Assembly: GCF_019392335.1 (NCBI RefSeq)
Contig: NZ_JAHXRQ010000005.1
Span: 62,001 to 126,000 of the forward strand
DNA from: Mameliella sp. CS4
Lineage (GTDB): Bacteria > Pseudomonadota > Alphaproteobacteria > Rhodobacterales > Rhodobacteraceae
Direction of reading: 5' to 3'
DNA length: 64,000 nucleotides
The notes under the pieces are model-generated. The model saw only the letters and a program-made list of their open reading frames with translations. It made no database searches and was not told where the DNA came from. Below, one piece after another: positions 1-8,910 of this stretch; within the stretch, counting starts at the first letter, position 1, and each line of letters starts with the position of its first letter. The position numbers were made by a program, and so were the translations under genes.

Positions 1-1089
1 CTCCTCTACGCTGCGTTGCCGGGGCGCCATCAGGTCCAGAGCATTGCGCGCACTCCTGGCGGCGCGGCTTGCGGGAAAAGTCGTGACCACATCTTCCAAC
101 GCCGTGCGCCGCGCCTCGATACCGTCCAGTTGCAGGGCCTCGGTCAGCGCCTCCTGTGCCAGGGTCTCCGGGTCCGGTTTGGGCTCCGTGACGGGAGCGG
201 GCGCCGCTATGGCGCGAAATCCCAGCCCAAGCGCAGCCTCGACCGCCGCGATCTTGTGGCCGCCGTTATAGCCGCCGCGTCCATGCAGGCCGCCCTGGTT
301 GTGCAGCCCAACAACAGCCAGTGAGCGCGCATCCAGCAGCAGGGAACCGGAAGACCCGCCCGTCGTCTCGCAGCTGTGGCGCAATTGCGAGGCCGCCTCG
401 GGCAGCTTGGCCTGGTCGGGATGCACCTGGCAGGTGCCGGATGAAAACTGCTGCGGATCACCGTTTGGGTGGTGGATCATGGTCAACGCGCGGCGCGGTC
501 GCACGCGCGACTGCATCACCATCGGCACGTGCCCGCCCAGCGCCTCGTTGGCGTCCGCGCCAAAGATCTGCAGAACCATCGCGTCAAGATCGGCGTCCCG
601 CGTCAGTTCCCGCGTCGAAACCGCGTATGTCTTGACGTTGCCGGTGAAATCCGCCGCCGTGTAGCCGAAGTTGATGCGCGCCTCCTGCACAAAGGTGAAC
701 CCGGCCCCGACCATGACATCGTTGTAGAAACAGTGGCTGTTGGTCAGCAAACGGTTGCCGGGCAGAAGCGCGGCGGTACAGGTGGTCATTTGCGGGCTTT
801 TCAGTGTCCGCGTCTGACCGTTCAGGGTCACCGTTCGCGGCTTGCCGTCCGGCGTCATCAGGCAGACATCCAGCCGCCCGATGTAGCGCCCGATTTCCTG
901 CACGTCGTCCGGCGCCTCGGCGATCGGCCGCCAGAACCCGCCGCGTTCAGAGGCCCCCTGGATCAGCGCTTGCAGGGCCGAACTTTGCGCGTCAATGCGG
1001 AAGGAAAACTTGCAGCCTTCGAAGGCGCTGGCCGCCTGTCCGGCGACCATGAACAGCAACACGGCAAGAAATCGGGGCAAGGTCATCAT
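1..1089 (-). CDS. Secreted trypsin-like serine protease, 3' end beyond window
   Basis: Read on the minus strand from ATG at 1089 (a second ATG at 1086), the frame stays open to base 1, so at least 363 residues are present and the C-terminus lies outside the window. The N-terminus is a signal peptide ending near GQAASA. A chymotrypsin-fold catalytic triad is visible: His in LTNSHCF, Asp in DADLDAMVLQI and Ser in TTGGSSGSLLL. After the protease domain comes a Pro/Ala-rich stretch and a charged segment rich in Glu and Arg, which could be a linker to a further domain. The protein probably acts in the periplasm or outside the cell. The peptidase fold is clear; the substrate is unknown. The start lies 139 bp from the divergent lepB. 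Confidence 0.85.
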   Translation of the reverse strand, partial: MMTLPRFLAVLLFMVAGQAASAFEGCKFSFRIDAQSSALQALIQGASERGGFWRPIAEAPDDVQEIGRYIGRLDVCLMTPDGKPRTVTLNGQTRTLKSPQMTTCTAALLPGNRLLTNSHCFYNDVMVGAGFTFVQEARINFGYTAADFTGNVKTYAVSTRELTRDADLDAMVLQIFGADANEALGGHVPMVMQSRVRPRRALTMIHHPNGDPQQFSSGTCQVHPDQAKLPEAASQLRHSCETTGGSSGSLLLDARSLAVVGLHNQGGLHGRGGYNGGHKIAAVEAALGLGFRAIAAPAPVTEPKPDPETLAQEALTEALQLDGIEARRTALEDVVTTFPASRAARSARNALDLMAPRQRSVEE

Positions 1090-1228
1090 GAATTCCGAAG
1101 GCTAACAGGATAATCCGCCAAGCCTAGCAAGCGCCACGTCGCCCGGTCAACGTCCGTCCCTCCTGCCTTGACACGCCCTGCCCCGCCGCCCATGAAGCGC
1201 CCAACAGGTGAGGCAAAGGGCAGATCAC

Positions 1229-2062
1229 ATGGCGAAGGAAGAAAAGAAGGGCGGTCTCGTCGAGACCATCAAGACGGTTGTCTACGCGCTGCTGATCGCG
1301 GGCGTCTTCCGCACCTTCCTGTTTCAGCCCTTCTGGATCCCCTCCGGGTCGATGAAGGACACCCTGCTGATTGGCGATTTCCTCTTCGTCAACAAGATGG
1401 CCTATGGCTATTCCTATGCCTCCTGCCCCTCGATCATCATTCCGCGTTTCGGCATCAATGTGGATGCGCAGGATTTCTGCGGCTGGGCCGATGGCGACAA
1501 CAAGCGCCTCTTCGGTGGTGAACCCAAGCGCGGCGACGTCGTCGTGTTCCGCCACCCGGTTTCGGGCCGTGATTTCATCAAGCGGCTGATCGGCCTGCCG
1601 GGCGAACGTATCCAGGTGCGGAACGGCGTGCTGCACATCAACGGTGAACCGGTCGAACTGACCCCCGACGGCACTTTCGAGGAACTGGCCGCCCCGCAAG
1701 GACCGCAGGGCCTGCGCCCGCGCTGCGCCAATGGCACGGTCGGCGACGGCGCCACCTGCATCAAGGAAAAGCTGATCGAGACGCTGCCCAACGGCGTCAG
1801 CCATTCGATCCTGAACATCGGCATGCAGGGATCGGACAACACCCCGGTCTACACGGTCCCCGAGGGGCATTACTTCTTCATGGGGGACAACCGCGACAAC
1901 TCTTCCGACAGCCGCGTGCCCAATATCGCCAACGGCGTCGGCTTTGTTCCTTATGAAAACCTGATCGGTCGGGCGGACCGGATCATGTTCTCGTCCGCCG
2001 GACGCTCGATGCTCTATTTCTGGACCTGGCGGAGCGACCGGTACTTCCAAGTGATCGAGTGA
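1229..2062 (+). CDS. lepB: Signal peptidase I
   Basis: 277-residue membrane-bound signal peptidase of family S26, which removes signal peptides from Sec and Tat substrates on the periplasmic side of the inner membrane. One N-terminal membrane segment (about residues 13-32) precedes the catalytic Ser41 in WIPSGSM; the general base is Lys118 in [13 protein letters not shown], and [11 protein letters not shown] near the C-terminus is the third family box. I chose ATG 1229 (MAKEEKKGG); GTG 1208 would add seven residues. The stop overlaps the next start by four bases, so the gene is translationally coupled to a second signal peptidase and then to rnc. Confidence 0.97.
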   Translation: MAKEEKKGGLVETIKTVVYALLIAGVFRTFLFQPFWIPSGSMKDTLLIGDFLFVNKMAYGYSYASCPSIIIPRFGINVDAQDFCGWADGDNKRLFGGEPKRGDVVVFRHPVSGRDFIKRLIGLPGERIQVRNGVLHINGEPVELTPDGTFEELAAPQGPQGLRPRCANGTVGDGATCIKEKLIETLPNGVSHSILNIGMQGSDNTPVYTVPEGHYFFMGDNRDNSSDSRVPNIANGVGFVPYENLIGRADRIMFSSAGRSMLYFWTWRSDRYFQVIE

Positions 2063-3027
2063 GCTTTCTGCGCACAGCTTTCGACTGGCGCGGCCTGACC
2101 GGTCGCGCCGGTTTTGTTTTGGCCGCCGCGCTGGTGGTGCTGATGCTGATCGCGCAGGGCCGTCTGTCGCCGCTCAGCCCTGCCGGCGCCGCCGTGGCGC
2201 TGGCCGGGGCAATGGCGACCCTGCTGTTCTGGGGTCACGCACGGCGGCGGCTGCGCGCGATGGGCTGGTCCGGCTGGTGGATGTGGGGACTGGCGGTGCC
2301 GCTGGTCTCGCTTGCGCTTGTCGCCGTGATGGCCCTGCGCCGCACCCGGCCCGATGCCGCACCGGGTCCCTTCAGCAAGGCGGGCCGGGCACTGGTCTGG
2401 GTCATGGTCGCCCTGATCGCCAGCCGCGTGGCCTGGGCGCCCTACATCATTCCGACCGGCAGCATGTCGCCCACCCTGCAACCCGGGGACTATGTCCTTG
2501 CCACCCGCAGCCTGTCGTCGCCAGGGCGGGGGTCGGTCGTGGTCTTTCGCCATCCGGTCACCGGGCAGGACTTTCTCAAGCGAGTGATCGGGCTGCCCGG
2601 CGATCGGGTTCAGATGCGGGACGGGCAGGTGATCCTGAATGGCACCCCCGTGCCGCAGGTCCCTGCGCCCGACTGGACCGAACCCAATCGCCCCACGGCC
2701 TTCGGCACGCGCCCGCGCTGCCTGACCCCAACGGCCCCCGGCACCCCCTGCATCAAGCAGGCCGCGCGCGAGACCCTGCCCGGCGGCCCCACCTACACCG
2801 TGCTGAACATCGGCACGCACCGCACCGACAATACCGTCGAGCTCCACATCCCCGAGGGGCACCTCTTTGTCCTTGGCGACAACCGCGACAACTCGCTGGA
2901 CAGCCGCGTCACGCAAGGGCTGGGCGGCGTCGGGCTGGTTCCGCTGACGCATGTTGCAGGCCGGGTGCGTCTGGTGCTCTATTCGCAGGAAGGGCGCGAA
3001 GGGCGCCTGTTGAGGACAGTCGAATGA
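2059..3027 (+). CDS. Second signal peptidase I with DUF805-like membrane N-terminus
   Basis: 322-residue paralogue of the preceding gene, starting at GTG 2059 inside the lepB stop (GTGA overlap). The C-terminal two thirds carry the S26 boxes: Ser135 in IIPTGSM, Lys174 in [13 protein letters not shown], and [12 protein letters not shown]. The first roughly 95 residues are different: a GLTGRAGF box, two membrane segments, and [20 protein letters not shown], which resembles the RRLHDIGRSGWW region of DUF805 proteins. It therefore looks like a fusion of a small membrane domain to a signal peptidase. ATGA overlap with rnc places it in the same operon. Substrate division between the two peptidases cannot be told from sequence. 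Confidence 0.9.
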   Translation: MSFLRTAFDWRGLTGRAGFVLAAALVVLMLIAQGRLSPLSPAGAAVALAGAMATLLFWGHARRRLRAMGWSGWWMWGLAVPLVSLALVAVMALRRTRPDAAPGPFSKAGRALVWVMVALIASRVAWAPYIIPTGSMSPTLQPGDYVLATRSLSSPGRGSVVVFRHPVTGQDFLKRVIGLPGDRVQMRDGQVILNGTPVPQVPAPDWTEPNRPTAFGTRPRCLTPTAPGTPCIKQAARETLPGGPTYTVLNIGTHRTDNTVELHIPEGHLFVLGDNRDNSLDSRVTQGLGGVGLVPLTHVAGRVRLVLYSQEGREGRLLRTVE

Positions 3028-3704
3028 AGGTTTCCGCCGAACTCATCACCTTGCAGGACTCGCTGGGCCACCGTTTCGCAGACCCGCGTCTGCTGCGCCG
3101 CGCCGTCACCCATGCCTCGATGTCCGGGCCGGGGCGCGAGGACAACCAGCGGCTGGAATTCCTGGGCGACCGGGTGCTGGGGCTTGTCATGGCAGAGGCG
3201 CTGCTGGAAAGGGACCGCACCGCCACCGAGGGACAGATGGCCCCCCGGTTCAACGCGCTGGTGCGCAAGGAAACCTGCGCCGATGTCGCGCGCGAGGTGG
3301 GCATCGGCGACGCGCTGAAACTGGGCCGGTCGGAACAGCTGTCCGGCGGGCGGCGCAAGATGGCGCTTCTGGGCGATGCGATGGAGGCGGTGATCGCCGC
3401 CGTCTACCTGGACGCCGGGTTTGAGGCGGCGCGTGCCCTGATCCTGCGGCTCTGGGACAAACGCATCGACGCGGTCGAGGAAGACGCCAAGGATGCCAAA
3501 ACCGCCCTGCAGGAATGGGCGCAGGCGCGCGGCCACCAGCCGCCCAAGTATGTCGAGACTGCCCGCAGCGGCCCGGATCATGCCCCGGTCTTCACCATCG
3601 AGGTCCGCCTGCCCGACGGCGCCTCTGCCGAGGCCACGGCGGGCAGCAAGCGCCAGGCGGAACAAATGGCCGCCCGGACGCTGCTGGACAAGTTGACCGG
3701 CTGA
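3024..3704 (+). CDS. rnc: Ribonuclease III
   Basis: 226-residue double-strand-specific endoribonuclease that processes rRNA precursors and structured mRNAs. The family signature [14 protein letters not shown] is present near residue 40, with further acidic metal ligands in the [15 protein letters not shown] segment. The C-terminal double-stranded RNA-binding domain runs from [11 protein letters not shown] to the end. The start ATG 3024 overlaps the upstream stop by four bases. The lepB-rnc-era arrangement is conserved across many bacteria, although here a permease gene separates rnc and era. Confidence 0.97.
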   Translation: MKVSAELITLQDSLGHRFADPRLLRRAVTHASMSGPGREDNQRLEFLGDRVLGLVMAEALLERDRTATEGQMAPRFNALVRKETCADVAREVGIGDALKLGRSEQLSGGRRKMALLGDAMEAVIAAVYLDAGFEAARALILRLWDKRIDAVEEDAKDAKTALQEWAQARGHQPPKYVETARSGPDHAPVFTIEVRLPDGASAEATAGSKRQAEQMAARTLLDKLTG

Positions 3705-3740
3705 GGCAAGTCCCGTCCGCTATCCCCGCAAGAGCGCCTC

Positions 3741-3848
3741 CTACGGCGAGACACGCAGTTTCTGCTGAAACGCATTCAGCAGCTCCGGTTCAAAGTCCGT
3801 CCCGGAAAGCGTTTCGCGCAGGTCACTCATGACCCGGGGCGGATCCAT
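3741..3848 (-). pseudogene. Possible short remnant ORF between rnc and a permease gene
   Basis: On the minus strand an open frame ends at TAG 3741 and reads MDPPRVMSDLRETL from ATG 3848, then TDFEPELLNAFQQKLRVSP. The same frame stays open upstream for about 29 more codons to a TAG but contains no ATG or GTG there. The composition looks protein-like (amphipathic, charged) and no other gene explains this 260-bp gap. It may be the 3' end of a decayed gene, a small protein of 35 residues, or chance. I could not assign a family. Confidence 0.25.
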
Positions 3849-3964
3849 GTCCCGCGCGTCCTTCGTTTCCCGTTGCAGCCCGCCCAGCCTGCCCCGAACA
3901 CGCGCTCTGGTCCACGGGGTGAATGCGCTGTACCGCTATGCGCATCTCAACGCGAGGGTCACGC

Positions 3965-4855
3965 ATGACCGACAACCTCAAGGGCAGCCTCTGGATGATG
4001 CTCGCCATGCTCGGCTTCGGGGTCGAGGATGCCTTCTTCAAGGCCGCCACCGGCACCGGCGGGATTTCTCCCGGGCTGGGCACGGTGCAGTTCGGCCTGC
4101 TGGCCATGACGATTTATGCAATCCATGCCCGCCGTCGAGGCGTACCGCTCTGGGACCCCGCCTACCTGCAAAAGGGTTTGCTGATCCGCACCGGATTCGA
4201 GATCCTGGGCCGGCTCTTCTTTGCCCTCAGCCTGGCCTATACGCCGCTCTCGACCACCTCGGCCATCCTGCAGGCCGCGCCTTTGGTGGTCATGCTGTCC
4301 GCCGGGCTGATCCTGGGCGAACGCATCGGCCCACACCGCTGGCTGGCCACCGCGGTAGGCTTTGCCGGGGTGCTGCTGATCATCCGCCCCTCGCCCTCGG
4401 GGATCGAGGCCAATGCCGTCTTTGCCCTGCTCGGCATGATCGGCTTTGCCGGGCGGGACGTGGCCACCCGCACCGCGCCCGCCCATATCCGCCCCTCGCA
4501 ACTGGGTGTGCTTGGCTTTGCCGTTGTCACCTTCGCGGGCCTCGTCATCATGGCCTTCGAACCCGCGCCCGGCCTGCCAACCCTGCCCTCCGCGACGATG
4601 ATCTGCGGCACGGCGATCGCCGGGGTAATCGGCTATACCGCGCTCACCGCCGCGATGCGCACCGGAGAGGTCTCGGTCGTGGCCCCCTTCCGCTATTCCC
4701 GCCTGCTGGTGGCCCTGGTCCTGGCCTATACGGTCTTCGGCGAACGCCCCGACACGATGACCCTGAGCGGCGCGGCGCTGATCGTCGCCTCGGGCATCTA
4801 CTCGCTCTGGCGAGACGGCCGGAAACGGACCGCGACAGGACGCGCGACGCCCTGA
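3965..4855 (+). CDS. EamA/DMT-superfamily permease
   Basis: 296-residue inner-membrane protein with about ten hydrophobic segments arranged as two EamA repeats; the repeat ends are marked by LILGERIGPHRWLATAVGFAGVLLI and AYTVFGERPDTMTLSGAALI, the usual GE-containing helix 4/9 motifs of the drug/metabolite transporter superfamily. I chose ATG 3965 (MTDNLKGS), which has a GAGGG ribosome site a few bases upstream; the open frame extends to ATG 3923. Substrate is not predictable. It stands between rnc and era but has its own spacing on both sides. Confidence 0.88.
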   Translation: MTDNLKGSLWMMLAMLGFGVEDAFFKAATGTGGISPGLGTVQFGLLAMTIYAIHARRRGVPLWDPAYLQKGLLIRTGFEILGRLFFALSLAYTPLSTTSAILQAAPLVVMLSAGLILGERIGPHRWLATAVGFAGVLLIIRPSPSGIEANAVFALLGMIGFAGRDVATRTAPAHIRPSQLGVLGFAVVTFAGLVIMAFEPAPGLPTLPSATMICGTAIAGVIGYTALTAAMRTGEVSVVAPFRYSRLLVALVLAYTVFGERPDTMTLSGAALIVASGIYSLWRDGRKRTATGRATP

Positions 4856-4943
4856 GACGGCCCGCCACATGCGAATCCGCTGGCCATGACGCCCCATCTG
4901 GCCTAGGGGAGGCTCTTCAATTTCGCATTCGGACAGATCTGTC

Positions 4944-5852
4944 ATGACCACACGCGCCGGCTTCATCGCCCTGATCGGAGAGCCCAACGCAGGCAAATCC
5001 ACCCTCACCAACGCGATGGTGGGGGCCAAGGTCAGCATCGTGACCCACAAGGTCCAGACCACCCGCGCCCGCATCCGTGGCGTGGCGATGGAAGGCGACA
5101 GCCAGCTGGTCTTCGTCGACACGCCGGGCCTGTTCAAACCGCGCCGCCGGCTGGACCGCGCGATGGTCGCCGCCGCCTGGAGCGGCGCGGCGGATGCCGA
5201 TGTCATCGTGCTGCTGATCGAGGCGCATCGCGGTATCACAGAGGGCGTCGAATCCATCCTCGAAGGCCTGAAGGATCTGCCGAAGAACCGTACCGTGGCC
5301 TTGGCCATCAACAAGATCGACCGGGTCGAGGCCCCCGCCCTGCTGGCCCTGACGCAGGCCATGAACGAGCGCTACGAATTTGCCCGCACCTTCATGATCT
5401 CCGCCGAAAAGGGATACGGGATCGAGGATCTGCGCCACTGGCTGGCGGGGGAAATGCCCGAAAGCCCCTGGCTCTACCCCGAGGACCAGATCGCCGACCT
5501 GCCGATGCGCATGATCGCCGCCGAGATCACCCGCGAAAAGCTGACCCTGCGTCTGCACCAGGAACTGCCTTACCAGCTGACCGTCGAAACCGAGAACTGG
5601 GAGGAACGCAAGGACGGCTCCGCCCGCATCGACCAGATCGTCTATGTCGCCCGCGATGGCCACAAGGGCATCCTGCTGGGCCACAAGGGCGAGACGATCA
5701 AGGCCATCTCCAAGGCCGCCCGCGAGGAACTGACAGAGTTTCTCGGCCGCCCGATCCACCTTTTCCTGCAGGTCAAGGTACGCGAGAACTGGCTCGAAGA
5801 GGCGGAACGCTACTCGGAGATGGGGCTCGACTTCCGCGACGGCAACGCCTGA
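4944..5852 (+). CDS. era: GTPase Era
   Basis: 302-residue essential GTPase that binds the 3' end of 16S rRNA during 30S subunit maturation. G1 is GEPNAGKS, G3 DTPG, G4 NKID, and SAEKG matches G5. The C-terminal KH domain includes GHKGILLGHKGETIK, the RNA-binding GxxG loop region. Length is typical. The stop overlaps the ATG of the DUF1491 gene by one base, so the two are coupled. Confidence 0.97.
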   Translation: MTTRAGFIALIGEPNAGKSTLTNAMVGAKVSIVTHKVQTTRARIRGVAMEGDSQLVFVDTPGLFKPRRRLDRAMVAAAWSGAADADVIVLLIEAHRGITEGVESILEGLKDLPKNRTVALAINKIDRVEAPALLALTQAMNERYEFARTFMISAEKGYGIEDLRHWLAGEMPESPWLYPEDQIADLPMRMIAAEITREKLTLRLHQELPYQLTVETENWEERKDGSARIDQIVYVARDGHKGILLGHKGETIKAISKAAREELTEFLGRPIHLFLQVKVRENWLEEAERYSEMGLDFRDGNA

Positions 5853-6181
5853 TGGCCAGGCTGACCGCGCGGTTCTGGGTCGATGCCTACCTGGCGCGCC
5901 TGCGCCTTATGGACATTCCCGCCTTCGTCACCGCCCACGGCGACGACACGGCAGGCGCCGTCCTGGTCAAGCTCAACACGCTTGACGGCCAGGCCCGCGC
6001 CTTCACCCGCGGTTTCGACCTGACCAGTGGCGACCGCAAGTGGACCGACCTCACCATCGGACCCGAACCCGAGGTCGACGAGACCATCACCCGCCAGCGC
6101 CGCTTCGACCCCGACCTTTGGGTGATCGAGGTCGAGGACCGGCAGGGCCGTCACCTGCTCGACGATCCCACCCTGGCCTGA
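5852..6181 (+). CDS. DUF1491 family protein
   Basis: 109-residue small acidic protein beginning MARLTARFWVDAYLARLR, with the DLWVIEVEDRQGRHLL ending typical of DUF1491, a family found mainly in alphaproteobacteria. No catalytic motif or signal peptide is visible, so it is probably cytoplasmic. The TGATG overlap with era and the downstream recO point to a housekeeping role, but the function is not established. A 3'-end repeat box begins nine bases after its stop. Confidence 0.85.
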   Translation: MARLTARFWVDAYLARLRLMDIPAFVTAHGDDTAGAVLVKLNTLDGQARAFTRGFDLTSGDRKWTDLTIGPEPEVDETITRQRRFDPDLWVIEVEDRQGRHLLDDPTLA

Positions 6182-6189
6182 CCCGCAGG

Positions 6190-6234
6190 CTTCTTCTCTC
6201 CAAAAATACTCATGCCCGAGGCCCCAAAGGGGCC
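6190..6234 (+). repeat. 3'-end box plus hairpin, copy 1
   Basis: Box at 6190-6211 (CTTCTTCTCTCCAAAAATAC then TC) followed by a 6-bp GGCCCC/GGGGCC hairpin with AAA loop at 6220-6234. It reads in the direction of the DUF1491 gene, starting nine bases after the stop. It matches three other copies in the window (26260-26282 minus, 32628-32650 plus, 38858-38880 minus). Confidence 0.6.
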
Positions 6235-6313
6235 GAGATACCCTGCGCAGCCGCAGGCTGCACAATTGGATCACCGCTTGCCAATCCGCGCGCGCGGCCC
6301 GATCTTTCGCCGC

Positions 6314-7039
6314 ATGGACTGGCGCGACACGGGCATTCTTCTTCATACGCGGAAACACGGCGAGACCTCGCTGATCCTCGAGGTCTTCACGCCGCGACAT
6401 GGCCGTCACGCGGGCGTGTTGCGCGGCGGGACCTCGCGCAAGCTGGCGCCGCATCTGCAACCCGGCGCACAGCTCGACCTCTCCTGGCGGGCGCGGCTTG
6501 AGGACCACATCGGCAGCTTTACCGCCGAACCCGAACGGTCGCGCGCCGCGGCGGCGCTGGGGGATCGTCTGGCGCTGGCGGGGCTCAACGCCGTCACCGC
6601 GCTGCTGGCCTTCTGCCTGCCCGAACGCGAGCCGCATCCGGCCCTTTACGACCGGTCCGAAAAGCTGCTCGACCTGCTGGATCGCCCGGATCTCTGGCCG
6701 CTGGCCTACCTGCACTGGGAACTGGCGCTGCTGGAAGAGATGGGGTTCGGCCTTGACCTTACGCAATGCGCCGTCACCGGCGCGACCGAGGGGCTGGACT
6801 ATGTCTCGCCCCGGTCGGGACGGGCGGTCACCACCCGGGGCGCCGGGGAATGGGTCGACCGGCTGCTGCCCCTGCCGCCGGTCCTGCGGGGCGAGGGCGA
6901 GGCCGGGGATGCCGAAATCCTGACCGCATTGGAAACGACCGGGTTCTTCATGGAAAACCGGCTGGCGGCGGACCTGAGGGACAAGCCGCTGCCGCCCGCG
7001 CGGGCGGCGCTGATCGCACGGCTCAGGGCGCGGGGCTGA
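6314..7039 (+). CDS. recO: DNA repair protein RecO
   Basis: 241-residue recombination mediator that helps load RecA on SSB-coated single strands in the RecFOR pathway. The start [20 protein letters not shown] is the characteristic OB-fold N-terminus, followed by [10 protein letters not shown]; the helical C-terminal domain holds [14 protein letters not shown]. Unlike many RecO proteins no complete four-cysteine zinc site is evident: only one Cys (TQCAVTG) remains of the usual C-x-x-C positions, as is common in this group. The open frame reaches 6212 but ATG 6314 matches the family start. Its last 17 bases overlap the convergent META gene. Confidence 0.95.
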   Translation: MDWRDTGILLHTRKHGETSLILEVFTPRHGRHAGVLRGGTSRKLAPHLQPGAQLDLSWRARLEDHIGSFTAEPERSRAAAALGDRLALAGLNAVTALLAFCLPEREPHPALYDRSEKLLDLLDRPDLWPLAYLHWELALLEEMGFGLDLTQCAVTGATEGLDYVSPRSGRAVTTRGAGEWVDRLLPLPPVLRGEGEAGDAEILTALETTGFFMENRLAADLRDKPLPPARAALIARLRARG

Positions 7040-7409
7040 ACACCATCTCGTTGCCCTCTGCGTCGCGCAAAACCAATTGATCATCGCGCAGCTCCGCCTG
7101 TGTCACCTGCCGCAGGGCCATGACAAAGGCGTTCTCCTGCGCCAGTTCGGGACAGGCCCGGCGGGTCAAACGCAACGGCCCAAAGCTCAGCCCGGGCCAG
7201 GCTCCCTCGACCCTGCCGCCAAAGCTGTTGCAAGGCGCCTTGCCGCTGACCTTGCCGGGCGTGGTCAGGTCGAGGGAAGCGTCGAAATCCACCATCTCGC
7301 CGCCCATGCTCTGCAGCACCCAGTGCGTATTTTCAGGGGGCAGGGTCATGTCTGCCCAGGCGCCCGGGACAAGCGCCGAAAGAAGTCCCGCCAGGATGAG
7401 TCCACGCAT
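7023..7409 (-). CDS. Secreted META (HslJ-like) domain protein
   Basis: 128-residue protein with a signal peptide ([19 protein letters not shown]) followed by one META domain: [11 protein letters not shown] at its start, [12 protein letters not shown] and [13 protein letters not shown] in the middle. The two cysteines could form a disulfide. META/HslJ proteins are small periplasmic or outer-membrane-associated proteins of poorly defined role (heat-inducible, novobiocin resistance in E. coli HslJ). Convergent and overlapping by 17 bases with recO. Confidence 0.85.
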   Translation of the reverse strand: MRGLILAGLLSALVPGAWADMTLPPENTHWVLQSMGGEMVDFDASLDLTTPGKVSGKAPCNSFGGRVEGAWPGLSFGPLRLTRRACPELAQENAFVMALRQVTQAELRDDQLVLRDAEGNEMVFSPAP

Positions 7410-7501
7410 GATACCCCCGTTTTGCCTCCTCCAGAGGTGGGGTGCCGGGACAGTGCGCGCAAGCCTTCCCCCTTCCCCGAGAACCGGATAGAGAGGCTGC
7501 G

Positions 7502-8167
7502 ATGAAACTGACCTTGCCCAACCTTCTCACCATCCTGCGCCTGCTCGCCGCGCCCGGCGTGGCGGTGATGTTCCTCTATTTCTCCCGCCCCTTGGCGGAC
7601 TGGGCCGCACTGATCCTGTTCCTTGGGGCCGCCGTGACCGACTGGCTGGACGGGCACCTGGCCCGCAGCTGGCAACAGGAAACCAAGCTGGGCGCCATGC
7701 TGGACCCGATCGCCGACAAGGCGATGGTGGTCATCGCCCTGATGGTGATCGTCGGGTTTTCGTCCTGGTCGCCCTGGCTGGTCCTGCCGGCCACGGTGAT
7801 CCTGTTCCGCGAGGTCTTTGTCTCCGGGTTGCGGGAATTCTTGGGCGACACCGCCGGCACGCTGAAAGTCACCAAGCTGGCCAAGTGGAAGACAACGGCG
7901 CAGATGGTGGCCATCGCGGTGCTCTTTGCACAGGGCGTCTTTGAACACTATCTTGTCACGTCGAGCATGGGCATGGATGATCGGATCATCACGCAGATCC
8001 TCGACGGCCAGGTCGAAGACGAAATGGGCCTGCGGTGGAAGCTTCAGGGCATGATCTGGTCCGGCAAGGGCGGGCTGATGCTGCTCTGGATCGCCGCCGC
8101 GCTGACGCTGATCACGGGTTGGGACTATTTCCGCAAGGCCCTGCCCTTTCTGAAGGAGGATCGCTGA
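7502..8167 (+). CDS. pgsA: CDP-diacylglycerol--glycerol-3-phosphate 3-phosphatidyltransferase
   Basis: 221-residue inner-membrane enzyme that makes phosphatidylglycerol phosphate, the committed step toward phosphatidylglycerol and cardiolipin. The CDP-alcohol phosphotransferase motif is complete: DWLDGHLAR, then GAMLDPIADK with its two metal-binding Asp. About five to six membrane segments are visible, with a longer loop (SSMGMDDRIITQILDG) before the last ones. ATG 7502 is chosen over the in-frame 7442 because MKLTLPNLLTILRL is the family start. Coupled by a TGATG overlap to moaD. Confidence 0.96.
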   Translation: MKLTLPNLLTILRLLAAPGVAVMFLYFSRPLADWAALILFLGAAVTDWLDGHLARSWQQETKLGAMLDPIADKAMVVIALMVIVGFSSWSPWLVLPATVILFREVFVSGLREFLGDTAGTLKVTKLAKWKTTAQMVAIAVLFAQGVFEHYLVTSSMGMDDRIITQILDGQVEDEMGLRWKLQGMIWSGKGGLMLLWIAAALTLITGWDYFRKALPFLKEDR

Positions 8168-8412
8168 TGGATGTGCTGTATTTCGCCTGGGTGCGCGAAC
8201 GGATCGGCCTGCCGCGCGAAAAAGTCGAGACCGAGGCCGCGACGGTTGCTGCACTGGTCGACGAGCTGCGCGCACGCGAAGACCGCTATGCCGCCGCTTT
8301 CGAGGACCTGAGCGCCCTGCGCGTGGCCGTGGACCAGGAGCTGACGGATTTCGACGCGCCCCTCGCCGGTGCGCGCGAAGTGGCCTTTTTTCCGCCGATG
8401 ACGGGGGGCTGA
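8167..8412 (+). CDS. moaD: Molybdopterin synthase small subunit MoaD
   Basis: 81-residue ubiquitin-fold sulfur carrier. The C-terminal Gly-Gly (PMTGG) is adenylated and thiocarboxylated, then donates sulfur to precursor Z within the MoaD/MoaE complex to form the molybdopterin dithiolene. It begins MDVLYFAWVRERIG, the usual family opening. It overlaps pgsA by one base and is followed after five bases by moaE, its partner. Confidence 0.95.
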   Translation: MDVLYFAWVRERIGLPREKVETEAATVAALVDELRAREDRYAAAFEDLSALRVAVDQELTDFDAPLAGAREVAFFPPMTGG

Positions 8413-8417
8413 GGGCC

Positions 8418-8861
8418 ATGCGCGTCGTCGTTCAGGAGGCCCCTTTCGATTTCGGCGCCGAGGCCGCGGTTTTTGCTGCTGGTCGGCACGACATGGGCGC
8501 GGTCGTCACCTTCACCGGCATCGTACGTGATCTGCAGGGCGGCGGCCTGGAGGCGATGGAGATCGAGCACTATCCCGGCATGACCGAGAAAGCCCTTGAA
8601 AAGATTACCAAAGAAGCGGTCGACCGCTGGTCTCTGGGGGATGCGCTGGTGATCCATCGTTATGGCCGGATGGAGCCGGGCGACCAGATCATGATGGTCG
8701 CGACGGCGGCGCCGCACCGCAAGGATGCCTTCGAGGCTGCGGAATTCCTGATGGACTACCTGAAGTCGCGGGCCCCGTTCTGGAAGAAGGAATTCAGCGC
8801 CGAATCAAAGTCTTGGGTCGCGGCGCGGAACGAGGACGAGGACGCGCTGCGGCGGTGGTAA
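8418..8861 (+). CDS. moaE: Molybdopterin synthase catalytic subunit MoaE
   Basis: 147-residue large subunit of molybdopterin synthase. Recognisable boxes are GAVVTFTGIVRD, EHYPGMTEKAL, IHRYGRMEPGD, and PHRKDAFEAAEFLMDYLKS with the conserved lysines, followed by APFWKKEF. Together with MoaD it converts cyclic pyranopterin monophosphate to molybdopterin. Other moa genes are not in the window. Confidence 0.95.
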   Translation: MRVVVQEAPFDFGAEAAVFAAGRHDMGAVVTFTGIVRDLQGGGLEAMEIEHYPGMTEKALEKITKEAVDRWSLGDALVIHRYGRMEPGDQIMMVATAAPHRKDAFEAAEFLMDYLKSRAPFWKKEFSAESKSWVAARNEDEDALRRW

Positions 8862-8910
8862 CAACCGCCCGGCTTTGGTAACTTCGCCTGACCAGCGGAA
8901 GGAACGCGCG

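Noticed and set aside
6212..6313. A longer N-terminus for RecO starting at 6212
   Set aside because: The extra 34 codons cover the extragenic box and hairpin and have no similarity to RecO. ATG 6314 gives the normal family start.
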